From NCBI RefSeq assembly GCF_009017275.1, contig NZ_WBZC01000057.1, positions 1 through 36,796 of the forward strand: 36,796 nucleotides of DNA. Direction: 5' to 3'. Source of the DNA: Alkaliphilus pronyensis (GTDB lineage: Bacteria; Bacillota; Clostridia; Peptostreptococcales; Natronincolaceae). The position numbers were made by a program, and so were the translations under genes. Below the pieces are notes generated by a model. The model was not told where the DNA came from. It saw nothing but the letters and a program-made list of their open reading frames with translations, and did no database searches. Shown here piece by piece: positions 1-7,358 of this stretch (its first letter is position 1; each line of letters starts with the position of its first letter).

Positions 1-55
1 ATTTAGTTTTTCATTTAACCCAAAAGTCACAGTAAATAGTAAACTTAATATATTT

Positions 56-181
56 TTTATCTCAGCGGCGTTACTAATACTCCCGCTTCTTAAGCGGGAG
101 TTAAGTGCCGCCAAGCTTCGAAATGAGTGCAACTAGAGTACAGGTGGAGTAAAAACTCCATCTGAACAAAGTTTTCTTTAT
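56..181 (+). repeat. Dispersed two-hairpin repeat, copy R1
   Basis: First of three full-length 126-nt copies; it differs from copy R2 (2804-2929) at only about 8 positions. It begins and ends with TTTAT. The first hairpin pairs CTCCCGCTT (80-88) with AAGCGGGAG (92-100) perfectly. An outer GCGG/CCGC pairing can enclose it. The second hairpin pairs AGGTGGAGT (142-150) with ACTCCATCT (155-163), including one G.U. It lies about 150 nt upstream of the GGDEF-like gene and on the same strand. Two hairpins between TTTAT ends resemble a non-autonomous IS200/IS605-type element; a structured leader RNA is the alternative. Confidence 0.85.
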
Positions 182-334
182 ATAAAGTCAGTAACTTAAT
201 TAATATAAACCCATGCATGTTATTAATAATCTACAACAGGTGGTATGCATATTTTACCTAGTGGATTAAGCCACAGGTTATTATATAATTAGTATAAAAG
301 ACAGCTTGTTCTTCTGGCATAAAGGGGAATTAAA
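182..334 (+). other. Leader between repeat R1 and the first gene
   Basis: A TATAAT hexamer lies at 284-289, but no good -35 box stands 16-18 nt upstream, so a promoter here is only possible. A short GTGG/CCAC inverted repeat lies near 261-274. The ribosome binding site AAGGGGA is near 322-328. I recognise no riboswitch class and no coding potential. The 55 bases before the repeat also hold nothing I can identify. Confidence 0.35.
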
Positions 335-1090
335 ATGAAGACATCTAAATGGCTTGCCCTAATACAAATAGTCCAACTTATTGCTTTTTATATAACTATT
401 ACTCACATATTGCCCAATAATGAAGTTGTAGCCATATTCATTTATATTGTACTAAGTATACTTTTCAGCATCACCTCTAAAGACAAGGGCTTTATATTAT
501 TAGTAGCAGCTATGCTTATTACTGGAATTCTATGCTTTATAACTGTTTTTATTAGTAAAGAGGGGGTTTCCCTTCAAAGGAAAGCAATTCTATATCATCT
601 AGCATTTATTTTTAATACAGTAACTATTTACATTTTCTTTTACTTGACTAAGGAACTGGAAAAAGATAATGAGATATTACTAAAAACTGTAAATGAGCTT
701 GAAAGCTACGTAGGACATTCACGTCTACTAACAAAGCATGAGTTTGAGAGAAGAAGTAATATTATCAAAATGGCTATGGATAGAAGGGGAGAAGAGGGTT
801 ATATTCTTTACTTTTCATTAGAAAACATAAGTCCTATAGTAAAAGCCTCACTATTTGAAACCCTAACGTCATTAGCTTTAATAGTATTTAGATGGGAATA
901 TGATTTAGTTGGTAAATGGAATGATGATAGCTTTGTTTTATTATTACAAAATACAGATGAAGAAGGAATGAAAACAGCATTTAGTCGCTACTTGTCTAAA
1001 ATAAAGTCTAAAACTAATTTACAGGAAAGTGATTTGGTAATTGAAATAGAATATATCGGCTTATCTGATAAAAAGGTGATTGGCACATGA
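335..1090 (+). CDS. Membrane protein with degenerate GGDEF-like domain
   Basis: 251 residues. The N-terminal ~110 residues contain about four hydrophobic segments. A short linker (about 110-135) leads to a soluble C-terminal domain. That domain ends in KWNDDSF (194-200) followed by VLLL, which aligns by pattern with the RWGGDEF signature of diguanylate cyclases. The glycines and the glutamate needed for catalysis are replaced, so if the homology is right the domain is catalytically inactive and might sense or scaffold. Its TGA stop overlaps the ATG of the next gene (ATGA at 1087-1090), implying translational coupling with the glycosyltransferase. The GGDEF assignment is inference from one motif and context; the membrane part is clear. 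Confidence 0.6.
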   Translation: MKTSKWLALIQIVQLIAFYITITHILPNNEVVAIFIYIVLSILFSITSKDKGFILLVAAMLITGILCFITVFISKEGVSLQRKAILYHLAFIFNTVTIYIFFYLTKELEKDNEILLKTVNELESYVGHSRLLTKHEFERRSNIIKMAMDRRGEEGYILYFSLENISPIVKASLFETLTSLALIVFRWEYDLVGKWNDDSFVLLLQNTDEEGMKTAFSRYLSKIKSKTNLQESDLVIEIEYIGLSDKKVIGT

Positions 1091-2301
1091 CACTATTTCT
1101 TATGATTAACTCCATAGTATTTTTAGTAATTATAATATACTACTCAATACTGACTATATATGGCCTAAAGTATAAACTATACCCCTCTAAAACAAAGCCA
1201 TTGGATAGTTACCCTAGTGTAGATGTTCTAATTCCTGCCCATAATGAAGAAAAGGTTATAAAAGAAACTATAGAAGCAATAATTAAGTTAGATTATCCTG
1301 GCAAGGTAAATATTTATGTTCTAAATGATAACTCTGTTGATAATACAGGTAAAATTACTGAAGCCTTTGTAGCCATATATAACAATATATATCATATAAA
1401 AGTACCAAAAGGAGAACCAAAAGGTAAATCAAGAGTACTAAACTATGGACTAAGCATATCTAATTCGGAATATTTTATTGTGTTTGATGCTGACAACCAG
1501 CCTAAACCAAAGGCACTAAGGCTATTGGTTGAAGCAGCAGTAAATACTCCAAGTGCTGCTGGTGCAGTTGGATATGTTAAAACAATTAATGAAAGTAAAA
1601 ATATACTAACTAGAATGATTTCAATTGAATTTCAAGTATTTCAATTATTAATGCAATCAGGAAGATGGGCTTTGTTTAAAACCGGCTCCTTAACTGGAAC
1701 TAACATGCTGGTTAAACGTTCTGTTATACAGGAAATTGGAAAGTATGATGTTAATGCCCTAGCAGAGGATGCAGAATTAACCCTAAGAATTACTAGCTCG
1801 GGTCTATTATTGCCTATTGTACCTGATGCAATAAGTTGGGAGCAGGAGCCAGAAAACCTAAAAACACTTATAAAACAACGAACAAGATGGCTGCAAGGAA
1901 ACTTATATATTTTAGGAAAAGTATTTAGCTCTAAAGAATTGTTTAAAGGCAAAATGCTGGTTCATAGTATGCAACAGATACTGGTGTATATTGTGTTTTT
2001 GCTATTTCTTATAACCTCACATGGCTTTTTTATTGCTGGAACATTAGGCTATTTTACACCAAACATGAAAACACCTCTTTTATTTGTTTGGTACTTGTCC
2101 TATCTTGTTTATACTACCCAGGTTTTCAGTGCCCAAGTGGTTGAAAAAACTGCAACTCCTATTAATATACTGGTAGGATTTATTTTATACTTTACATACT
2201 GCCAGCTATTTATATATCTATATTTTAGAAGTGTATACTACTATGTAAAAGCCAAAATAAGTAAAGAGGTTATAGCATGGGATAAAACCATAAGATTCTA
2301 G
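1087..2301 (+). CDS. Processive GT2 family glycosyltransferase (BcsA/PgaC-like)
   Basis: 404 residues. An N-terminal membrane helix is followed by a GT-A domain starting VDVLIPAHNEE. The DxD nucleotide-sugar/metal motif is DAD (134-136). The catalytic-base region is AED (226-228), and the acceptor motif QRTRW is at 264-268. This D, DxD, ED, Q(Q/R)xRW set typifies processive synthases of cellulose, poly-GlcNAc and hyaluronan type. The C-terminus carries about four membrane segments that would form the export channel. No PilZ domain is present, so any c-di-GMP control would be indirect. It is coupled to the upstream GGDEF-like gene by a 4-nt overlap. The polymer made cannot be told from sequence. 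Confidence 0.85.
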   Translation: MTLFLMINSIVFLVIIIYYSILTIYGLKYKLYPSKTKPLDSYPSVDVLIPAHNEEKVIKETIEAIIKLDYPGKVNIYVLNDNSVDNTGKITEAFVAIYNNIYHIKVPKGEPKGKSRVLNYGLSISNSEYFIVFDADNQPKPKALRLLVEAAVNTPSAAGAVGYVKTINESKNILTRMISIEFQVFQLLMQSGRWALFKTGSLTGTNMLVKRSVIQEIGKYDVNALAEDAELTLRITSSGLLLPIVPDAISWEQEPENLKTLIKQRTRWLQGNLYILGKVFSSKELFKGKMLVHSMQQILVYIVFLLFLITSHGFFIAGTLGYFTPNMKTPLLFVWYLSYLVYTTQVFSAQVVEKTATPINILVGFILYFTYCQLFIYLYFRSVYYYVKAKISKEVIAWDKTIRF

Positions 2302-2331
2302 TTTGTAAAAAGGATACGGCTAAAATAATAA

Positions 2332-2361
2332 TAGCCTCCAGTTGGAGGCTAAATAATTTTT
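2332..2361. terminator. Bidirectional intrinsic terminator
   Basis: An 8-bp perfect stem, TAGCCTCC (2332-2339) and GGAGGCTA (2344-2351), has a 4-nt loop. It is T-rich on the plus side and preceded by an A-rich tract that serves as the U tract on the minus strand. It lies between the converging glycosyltransferase and CsbD genes. Confidence 0.8.
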
Positions 2362-2557
2362 AATTCAAGTCTAATACTTCATTAACTTGTTTTTCAGCTT
2401 CTTCCTTTGTAATACCGTAAAGCTCTTGTAGGGTTCCAACTAACTGTTCATAATTTCCGTCGATCTCTAAAAGTGTGTCGTCGCTTAGCTGACCCCATTT
2501 TTCTTTAATGCCACCCTTTACCTGATTCCATTTTCCCTTTAGTTCTTCTTTTCTCAT
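2360..2557 (-). CDS. CsbD family stress-response protein
   Basis: 65 residues, the usual CsbD/YjbJ length. It starts MRKEELKGKWNQVKGGIKEK, the characteristic 'GKWnQ.KG.iKekwG.Lt.D' pattern, and continues with a short acidic helix-rich tail. The biochemical role of the family is not established. In Bacillus subtilis csbD belongs to the general-stress regulon. The ribosome binding site is a strong AAGGAGG just upstream. The gene stands alone with its own terminator. A sigma-B-like promoter precedes it (2599-2622), which fits the family's known regulation. Confidence 0.9.
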   Translation of the reverse strand: MRKEELKGKWNQVKGGIKEKWGQLSDDTLLEIDGNYEQLVGTLQELYGITKEEAEKQVNEVLDLN

Positions 2558-2598
2558 TTTTCATCCTCCTTATTTTGTATGTTGGTTATATTAATCAC

Positions 2599-2622
2599 TT
2601 ACCCAAGTAATATCTATAAAAC
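2599..2622 (-). promoter_or_regulatory. Sigma-B-like promoter of the csbD-type gene
   Basis: Read on the minus strand, GTTT is followed after 14 nt by GGGTAA. This matches the general-stress sigma-B consensus (GTTT, 12-15 nt, GGGWAW) at every defined position. The -10 element lies about 42 nt before the csbD start codon. The target gene family is a classic sigma-B target, which raises the likelihood. No sigma factor gene is in the window to confirm it. Confidence 0.6.
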
Positions 2623-2639
2623 AAAAATGGAGAAAATAA

Positions 2640-2730
2640 TTTATCTCAGCCATGTTTTTAACACTCCTGCTTTTAAGGGGGAGATATGTGGCGTTTAGCA
2701 AGAAAGTAACCAGAGCTAAGTTTTCTTTAT
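2640..2730 (+). repeat. Dispersed repeat, shortened copy R3
   Basis: A 91-nt degenerate copy that keeps the 5' TTTATCTCAG and the 3' end AAGTTTTCTTTAT of the family. It has an imperfect first hairpin (2660s-2690s) and lacks the entire second hairpin. It sits 73 nt before full copy R2 in the same orientation, between the divergent csbD and desulfidase genes. Internal loss with both ends preserved looks like decay of a mobile element. Confidence 0.65.
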
Positions 2731-2803
2731 AGTTAAATCCTTAATTATTTGCTAAAATAAATATATAAATAATGAAGCTTAGATATATAACCTAGCTTTA
2801 GAC

Positions 2804-2929
2804 TTTATCTCAGCGGTGTTACTAACACTCCCGCTTCTTAAGCGGGAGATAAGTGCCGCCAAGCTTCGAAATAAGTGCAACTAGATTTCAGGTGGAGTTA
2901 AAACTCCATCTGAACTAAGTTTTCTTTAT
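2804..2929 (+). repeat. Dispersed two-hairpin repeat, copy R2
   Basis: Full-length 126-nt copy. Hairpin 1 pairs CTCCCGCTT (2828-2836) with AAGCGGGAG (2840-2848), loop CTT. GCGG (2813-2816) and CCGC (2856-2859) can close around it. Hairpin 2 pairs TCAGGTGGAGT (2888-2898) with ACTCCATCTGA (2903-2913), with one G.U pair and loop TAAA. It ends 49 nt before the start codon of the L-cysteine desulfidase-like gene. If it is transcribed with that gene it would form most of the leader. Confidence 0.85.
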
Positions 2930-2978
2930 AAAGACTGCAACTTATACTACAATAGCAAACTTGAAATGGAGGTAAATT

Positions 2979-4277
2979 ATGCTATTAGAAGATTTAATTA
3001 TAGAAACCTTAAAAAAAGAAGTAGTGCCAGCTATAGGATGTACAGAGCCAGTAGCTGTGGCTTTGGCCTGCGCAAGGGCTAGAGAGATTATTAATAATAC
3101 TGAAATTGACCATATAGACATAAGGGTAAGCCCCAATGTATACAAAAACGGTTTATCTGTTGGAGTACCACCTACAAACGAGGTGGGACTTTGGATAGCT
3201 GGGGCACTAGGTTTTATTGGTGGTGCCAGTGTTAAAGGTCTTCAGGTTTTAGACTGCATAGAGGAGGAACAAATAGAAATAGCCAAGAGATTAGTTAAAG
3301 ATAAAAAAATAAAACTGCAAATACAAGATACTATAGAAAAGGTTTATGTTGATGTTAGGGCTTATTGCAAAGGTGCTTCATCCAGGGTAATCATAAAGGA
3401 CAAGCATAATAATTTTGTTTACTCAGAAGGTAATGGCAAAGTAATAGAGAACGTGTTAGAAAACAGTGCCAATGTAAAAAATACCAAGCAAGAAAATACC
3501 CTATATACTTTTAAGATAAGAGAAATTATAGAAGCTATTGAGAGAATAACACATAAGTCAATAGACTTTATGCTGGAGGGCTATTACATGAATGAAAGGG
3601 TGGCTATGGCAGGGCTAAATGAAAACACTGGTATGGGGGTAGGCTATACCCTTAATAAAAATATTAAAAAAGGTATTCTATCCAACGATTTTATGAGTTA
3701 TGCAAGAGCATTAACAGCAGCAGCCTCCGACGCTCGAATGGCAGGATTAAAAATGCCTGTAATGAGCAGTAATGGCAGTGGAAATAATGGATTAACAGCG
3801 ATATTACCTATTGTTGCCTATAGTAAAAAATTCAAGGTTTCTAACGACAAGCTTGCTAAAGCAATTGCAATGAGCCATATTATAAACAGCTATATTAAAA
3901 ATTACATAGGAAGGTTATCTGTACTTTGTGGATGTGGGGTTTCAGCTGGTACAGGGGCAGCTGTAGCCATAACATGGTTAATGGGGGGAAGTATTCACCA
4001 TATAGAAGGTGCTATAAAAAATATATTAGCAGATATAAGTGGTATTGTTTGTGATGGAGCAAAGGTAGGCTGTGCCCTAAAGCTTTCTACTTCAGTAGCT
4101 TCTGCAATACAAGCAGCCCTGCTGGCTATCGACAATCGTATAGTTCCAACTGGTAATGGACTTATTGCTGAGACGGTAGAGGATACCATTAAAAACCTAC
4201 AAATATTATCAAATGAAGGAATGAAGGATACAGACAAAGCAATAATAATGGTTATGCAGAGGGCCTATGTGTCCTAG
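2979..4277 (+). CDS. L-cysteine desulfidase family protein (UPF0597/YhaM-like)
   Basis: 432 residues, the full length of the CdsB/YhaM family. Members use a [4Fe-4S] cluster to split L-cysteine into pyruvate, ammonia and sulfide, and are related to the serine dehydratase alpha subunit. Conserved features seen are GCTEPVA with C21 near the N-terminus, the cysteine cluster LCGCGVSAGTGAA (C317, C319), and VCDGAKVGCALK (C358, C365). These are candidate cluster ligands. The start ATG has GGAGGT about 8 nt upstream. Substrate could be cysteine or serine-like; sequence alone does not decide. The gene is preceded by repeats R3 and R2 and stands alone. Confidence 0.85.
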   Translation: MLLEDLIIETLKKEVVPAIGCTEPVAVALACARAREIINNTEIDHIDIRVSPNVYKNGLSVGVPPTNEVGLWIAGALGFIGGASVKGLQVLDCIEEEQIEIAKRLVKDKKIKLQIQDTIEKVYVDVRAYCKGASSRVIIKDKHNNFVYSEGNGKVIENVLENSANVKNTKQENTLYTFKIREIIEAIERITHKSIDFMLEGYYMNERVAMAGLNENTGMGVGYTLNKNIKKGILSNDFMSYARALTAAASDARMAGLKMPVMSSNGSGNNGLTAILPIVAYSKKFKVSNDKLAKAIAMSHIINSYIKNYIGRLSVLCGCGVSAGTGAAVAITWLMGGSIHHIEGAIKNILADISGIVCDGAKVGCALKLSTSVASAIQAALLAIDNRIVPTGNGLIAETVEDTIKNLQILSNEGMKDTDKAIIMVMQRAYVS

Positions 4278-4296
4278 TGGGGGCAAGGGTCCTACA

Positions 4297-4869
4297 TCAT
4301 TGCATCTCATTTTGATTTACTTCTCTTATTTCGGTAAAAATGTTGCTGGGATTTGATTGAGAATTACCCTGCTGTTGAATATAGGGAGCAAGCATTTGCT
4401 GTGAATCTCCAACAGTTACTGGTTTAGCATGGGGCATTAGCTCATAACCAAGCTGCCCATTAGGCTCTAAAGTTGCAGTCTTTAAATCACTAATATTTGC
4501 AATCCCCTGCTGATGTAGACGCATTTCTAATTGATCGGCAGTAAATCTTAATTTTTTTAGGTTTGATTCTACTATTATTCCATCTTCAATTACAATCTTT
4601 GCTTTTCCTGTTATTAAATTCTCAATGAAATCAAATTTAACTTGAAGATATTCAACAAAGATCATAAATACAACAAATACAGTAGCAGCAATAATTGTTC
4701 TTTGAATACTATCTTCAATAATTGGTTGTATAATAATTGCACCAACTGAAATCATAACAACGGTTTGTGCAATAGTCATTTGTGAAATAGATTTTCTACC
4801 AGCAATCCTTAGAATAAGCATACCTGACACAATCAATATCAATGACTCCATAATTAGCTGTAACACCAT
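4297..4869 (-). CDS. DUF421 family membrane protein (YetF-like)
   Basis: 190 residues. The N-terminal ~80 residues form three hydrophobic helices and contain the family motif RIAGRKSISQMT. A soluble alpha/beta domain (about 85-190) follows with GKAKIVIEDGIIVESNLKKL and the typical MRLHQQGI stretch. YetF-type proteins are widespread in spore formers but their function is poorly defined. The ribosome binding site AGGGGGT lies 8 nt before ATG. The gene converges with the desulfidase gene with only 19 nt between stops. The C-terminus is Gln/Asn rich. Confidence 0.88.
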   Translation of the reverse strand: MVLQLIMESLILIVSGMLILRIAGRKSISQMTIAQTVVMISVGAIIIQPIIEDSIQRTIIAATVFVVFMIFVEYLQVKFDFIENLITGKAKIVIEDGIIVESNLKKLRFTADQLEMRLHQQGIANISDLKTATLEPNGQLGYELMPHAKPVTVGDSQQMLAPYIQQQGNSQSNPSNIFTEIREVNQNEMQ

Positions 4870-5057
4870 AGTGGATACCCCCTAAAAAGTATTTTACTTA
4901 GTTTTTGCATAATTTATAATAATATACTTTATAACCAACAGCCATTGCTTCGAAGCTTCTAGGTGGATATATAATTAATATATCATATTATATTCTTCGA
5001 CACTCTAGATATAAGTATGCCGAAATGTTATAATAGATTAACAGGGGTGATTCAAAT

Positions 5058-6461
5058 ATGGGGAACAGCTTAACCTACGATAAAAGAAGAGAATATTTGT
5101 TAAATAATGATAATCTATATAAAAACGCAGTATATCTTGCATGGCCAGTAGTGCTACAATCTTTGCTACATGTGTCTATTGGAACAATAGATATGAAGAT
5201 GGTAGGTTCACTTGGTGTAGATGCAATTGCAGCGGTTGGCTCGGGAACAAACGTTGTTATGCTAATAATGATTTTAATAATTGCCATATCAACTGGTACA
5301 ACTGCCATGGTGGCTAGATCAATAGGAGAAGGAGATAGAGAAGGTGCCTCAAAAAGTGCTGGTCAATCCTTTATTCTTTGCCTTATTGCCTCAGCTTTTA
5401 TGATACCTACAGGTCTTTTGTTTAACCAAGAAATTTTACAATTACTAGGAGTCAGTGATAATGTTTTAGTTTTAGGAAAGGATTACATGACAGTATTCTT
5501 TTTATCTATTCCATTTTTTTTACTGAACTTTATGGCCAAATCAATATTCCAAGGGGCTGGTGATACAAAAACCCCTTTAGTAATAGATATAATTATGAAT
5601 ATAACAAATGTGTTTTTTAACTATATATTTATTTTTGGAATTTGGTTCATTCCTGCAATGGGTGTTATGGGTGCAGCTATTGGCACTGCTTTGTCACGAC
5701 TAGTAGGAACAGTACTAGGATGGGGTGCCTTAATAAGTGGTAAACATGTTCTTCACATAAATGTAAACCATATGATTAAGCCCTATTGGAATATTGGTAA
5801 GCAAATGATTAACATAGGTTTTCCAGCGGCTTTACAGGGTCTTACAAGGAATATAAGTACTTTTATAATTTTTGCTATATTAGCAAGAACTACCTCTGCC
5901 ACTGCTGCTGTACCAGCCTTTGTTATTGGTACAAACCTAAATCAATATGCATTAATGCCTGGTTTAGCGGTAGGAACAGCTGCTGCTACCCTTTCAGGAA
6001 TGAATATAGGTGCAAAAAAACTGGATAGAGCAGAGGATAGTGGAAAGGCATGTGCTACGCTAGGTGCTATTTTAATGATGTCATTTGCAGCAATATCAGC
6101 AATTTTTGCAGAACCACTTATTGGCTTTTTTTTAGATAAACCAAATCCAGAGGTAATAAGAATAGGTAGAATGTTTTTATATATTATAGCTTTATCAGAG
6201 CCCTTTCATGCTGTAACAATAATTCTATCTCGTACCATGCTGGGGGCAGGCTATACAAAAAAACCCTTTGGTATTACTCTAATCTGTTGGCTTTTTATTA
6301 GATTAATTTTAGCCTATGCTCTGGCATTTATTTTTAACCTTCAATCGACAGGGGTTTGGATAGCAATTAGCATATCAACGATTGTTTCAGGTATAATGGC
6401 TTATTTTTTGTTTAAGCAGGGAGATTGGAAATATGTTGAATTAAATGTTATGACTGAGTAA
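5058..6461 (+). CDS. MATE family multidrug/cation exporter
   Basis: 467 residues with about 12 membrane helices in two homologous halves. Typical MATE stretches are LAWPVVLQSLLHVSIGTIDM near residue 28 and GAGDTKTPL near 170 in the first half. The second half has a matching GAGYTKKP near residue 396. MATE proteins export organic cations or drugs using Na+ or H+ gradients, and the substrate cannot be predicted here. The start has GGGGTGA about 9 nt upstream. A TATAAT lies at 5029-5034 without a convincing -35. The gene is divergent from the DUF421 gene and monocistronic. Confidence 0.92.
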   Translation: MGNSLTYDKRREYLLNNDNLYKNAVYLAWPVVLQSLLHVSIGTIDMKMVGSLGVDAIAAVGSGTNVVMLIMILIIAISTGTTAMVARSIGEGDREGASKSAGQSFILCLIASAFMIPTGLLFNQEILQLLGVSDNVLVLGKDYMTVFFLSIPFFLLNFMAKSIFQGAGDTKTPLVIDIIMNITNVFFNYIFIFGIWFIPAMGVMGAAIGTALSRLVGTVLGWGALISGKHVLHINVNHMIKPYWNIGKQMINIGFPAALQGLTRNISTFIIFAILARTTSATAAVPAFVIGTNLNQYALMPGLAVGTAAATLSGMNIGAKKLDRAEDSGKACATLGAILMMSFAAISAIFAEPLIGFFLDKPNPEVIRIGRMFLYIIALSEPFHAVTIILSRTMLGAGYTKKPFGITLICWLFIRLILAYALAFIFNLQSTGVWIAISISTIVSGIMAYFLFKQGDWKYVELNVMTE

Positions 6462-6493
6462 TAGAAAAACAGTAAAAAACCTTAGACTTATTA

Positions 6494-6534
6494 ATCCCCT
6501 AGACATTAAGAAAAATGCTAGGGGATATTTTAAT
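6494..6534 (+). terminator. Probable terminator after the MATE gene
   Basis: A 9-bp perfect stem, ATCCCCTAG (6494-6502) and CTAGGGGAT (6518-6526), has a 15-nt loop and a T-rich tail (ATTTTAATT). It lies 33 nt after the MATE stop codon. Confidence 0.65.
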
Positions 6535-6591
6535 TAGTTTTATATTTATTTATTGTTAATTATTTTACTCTTCTTAAGAATGTTGTAAGAT

Positions 6592-6636
6592 TTATAGTAG
6601 TAAATTCTTAAAAACTATATGCTATTATTACTATAA
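6592..6636. promoter_or_regulatory. Inverted repeat upstream of the two-component genes
   Basis: TTATAGTAGTAA (6592-6603) and TTATTACTATAA (6625-6636) are complementary at 11 of 12 positions, with half-site centres 33 nt apart, about three helical turns. The pair lies 36-80 nt before the response-regulator start, where an autoregulatory operator could sit. The composition is AT-only apart from a few bases, so chance is possible. Confidence 0.3.
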
Positions 6637-6671
6637 GAGATATCTCCCATAGGCCTAGGAGTGATTAAAGA

Positions 6672-7358
6672 ATGTATAACATACTTGTTGTTGATGATGA
6701 AAAAGAAATAACAGATGCTATTGAGGTTTATTTAAAAAATCAGAATTACAATGTTTTAAAAGCATATGATGGACAGGAAGCACTGGAGATTTTCGAAAAA
6801 GAAGATATTCATCTTATTTTAATAGATATAATGATGCCAAAACTGGATGGTAATAGTGTAACTATTAAAATTAGAGAAAAAAGCCCTGTACCAATTATTA
6901 TACTATCTGCTAAATCGGAGGATATGGATAAAATATGGGGTTTAAATATTGGAGCTGATGACTATATTACAAAACCATTTAATCCAATGGAGCTACTAGC
7001 AAGGGTAAATTCAAGTTTGCGACGATATACAAATTACTCTAGTATTATGGTATCAAAGGAAAATACCATTAAAATAGGAGGAATTGAGCTAAACCATGAT
7101 AGTAGGTCCTTGCTGGTTGATGGTGAGGAGGTAAAAATCACTCCACTTGAGTATAAAATATTACATCTTCTTATGAGTAATCCCAATAGAGTTTTTTCAA
7201 TTGAGGAAATATATGAAAAGGTATGGAGGGAGCCTGCTTATAATCCTGATACCGTAACAGTTCATATAAGGAGAATTCGTGAAAAAATAGAAATAAATCC
7301 AAAGGAACCAAAATATTTAAAGGTGGTGTGGGGAATTGGATACAAATTCCAACAATAA
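6672..7358 (+). CDS. OmpR/PhoB family response regulator (VanR-like)
   Basis: 228 residues. The receiver domain (1-120) has acidic residues D8 and D9, phosphoacceptor D52 (LIDIMMPKLDG), the Ser of ILSAKSED, and the Lys of DDYITKPFNP. The winged-helix DNA-binding domain (about 130-226) shows LTPLEYKILHLL-type (here ITPLEYKILHLLM) and VTVHIRRIREKIE. Such proteins bind direct-repeat operators once phosphorylated. The start has AGGAGTG upstream. Its 3' end overlaps the kinase gene by 23 nt, so the two are co-expressed as one system. The stimulus is unknown. Confidence 0.93.
   Translation: MYNILVVDDEKEITDAIEVYLKNQNYNVLKAYDGQEALEIFEKEDIHLILIDIMMPKLDGNSVTIKIREKSPVPIIILSAKSEDMDKIWGLNIGADDYITKPFNPMELLARVNSSLRRYTNYSSIMVSKENTIKIGGIELNHDSRSLLVDGEEVKITPLEYKILHLLMSNPNRVFSIEEIYEKVWREPAYNPDTVTVHIRRIREKIEINPKEPKYLKVVWGIGYKFQQ

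Noticed and set aside
182-334. A c-di-GMP riboswitch in front of the GGDEF-like/glycosyltransferase operon
   Set aside because: Functional context suggested one, but neither class I nor class II core motifs are present.
1641-1952. 103-codon minus-strand ORF
   Set aside because: It lies wholly inside the glycosyltransferase gene, whose catalytic motifs are intact; no ribosome binding site or family similarity.
4950-4970. TTCGAAGCTT near a CTAGGTGG, resembling the reverse complement of part of the repeat
   Set aside because: Only ten bases match and neither hairpin nor element end is present, so it is not counted as a fifth copy.
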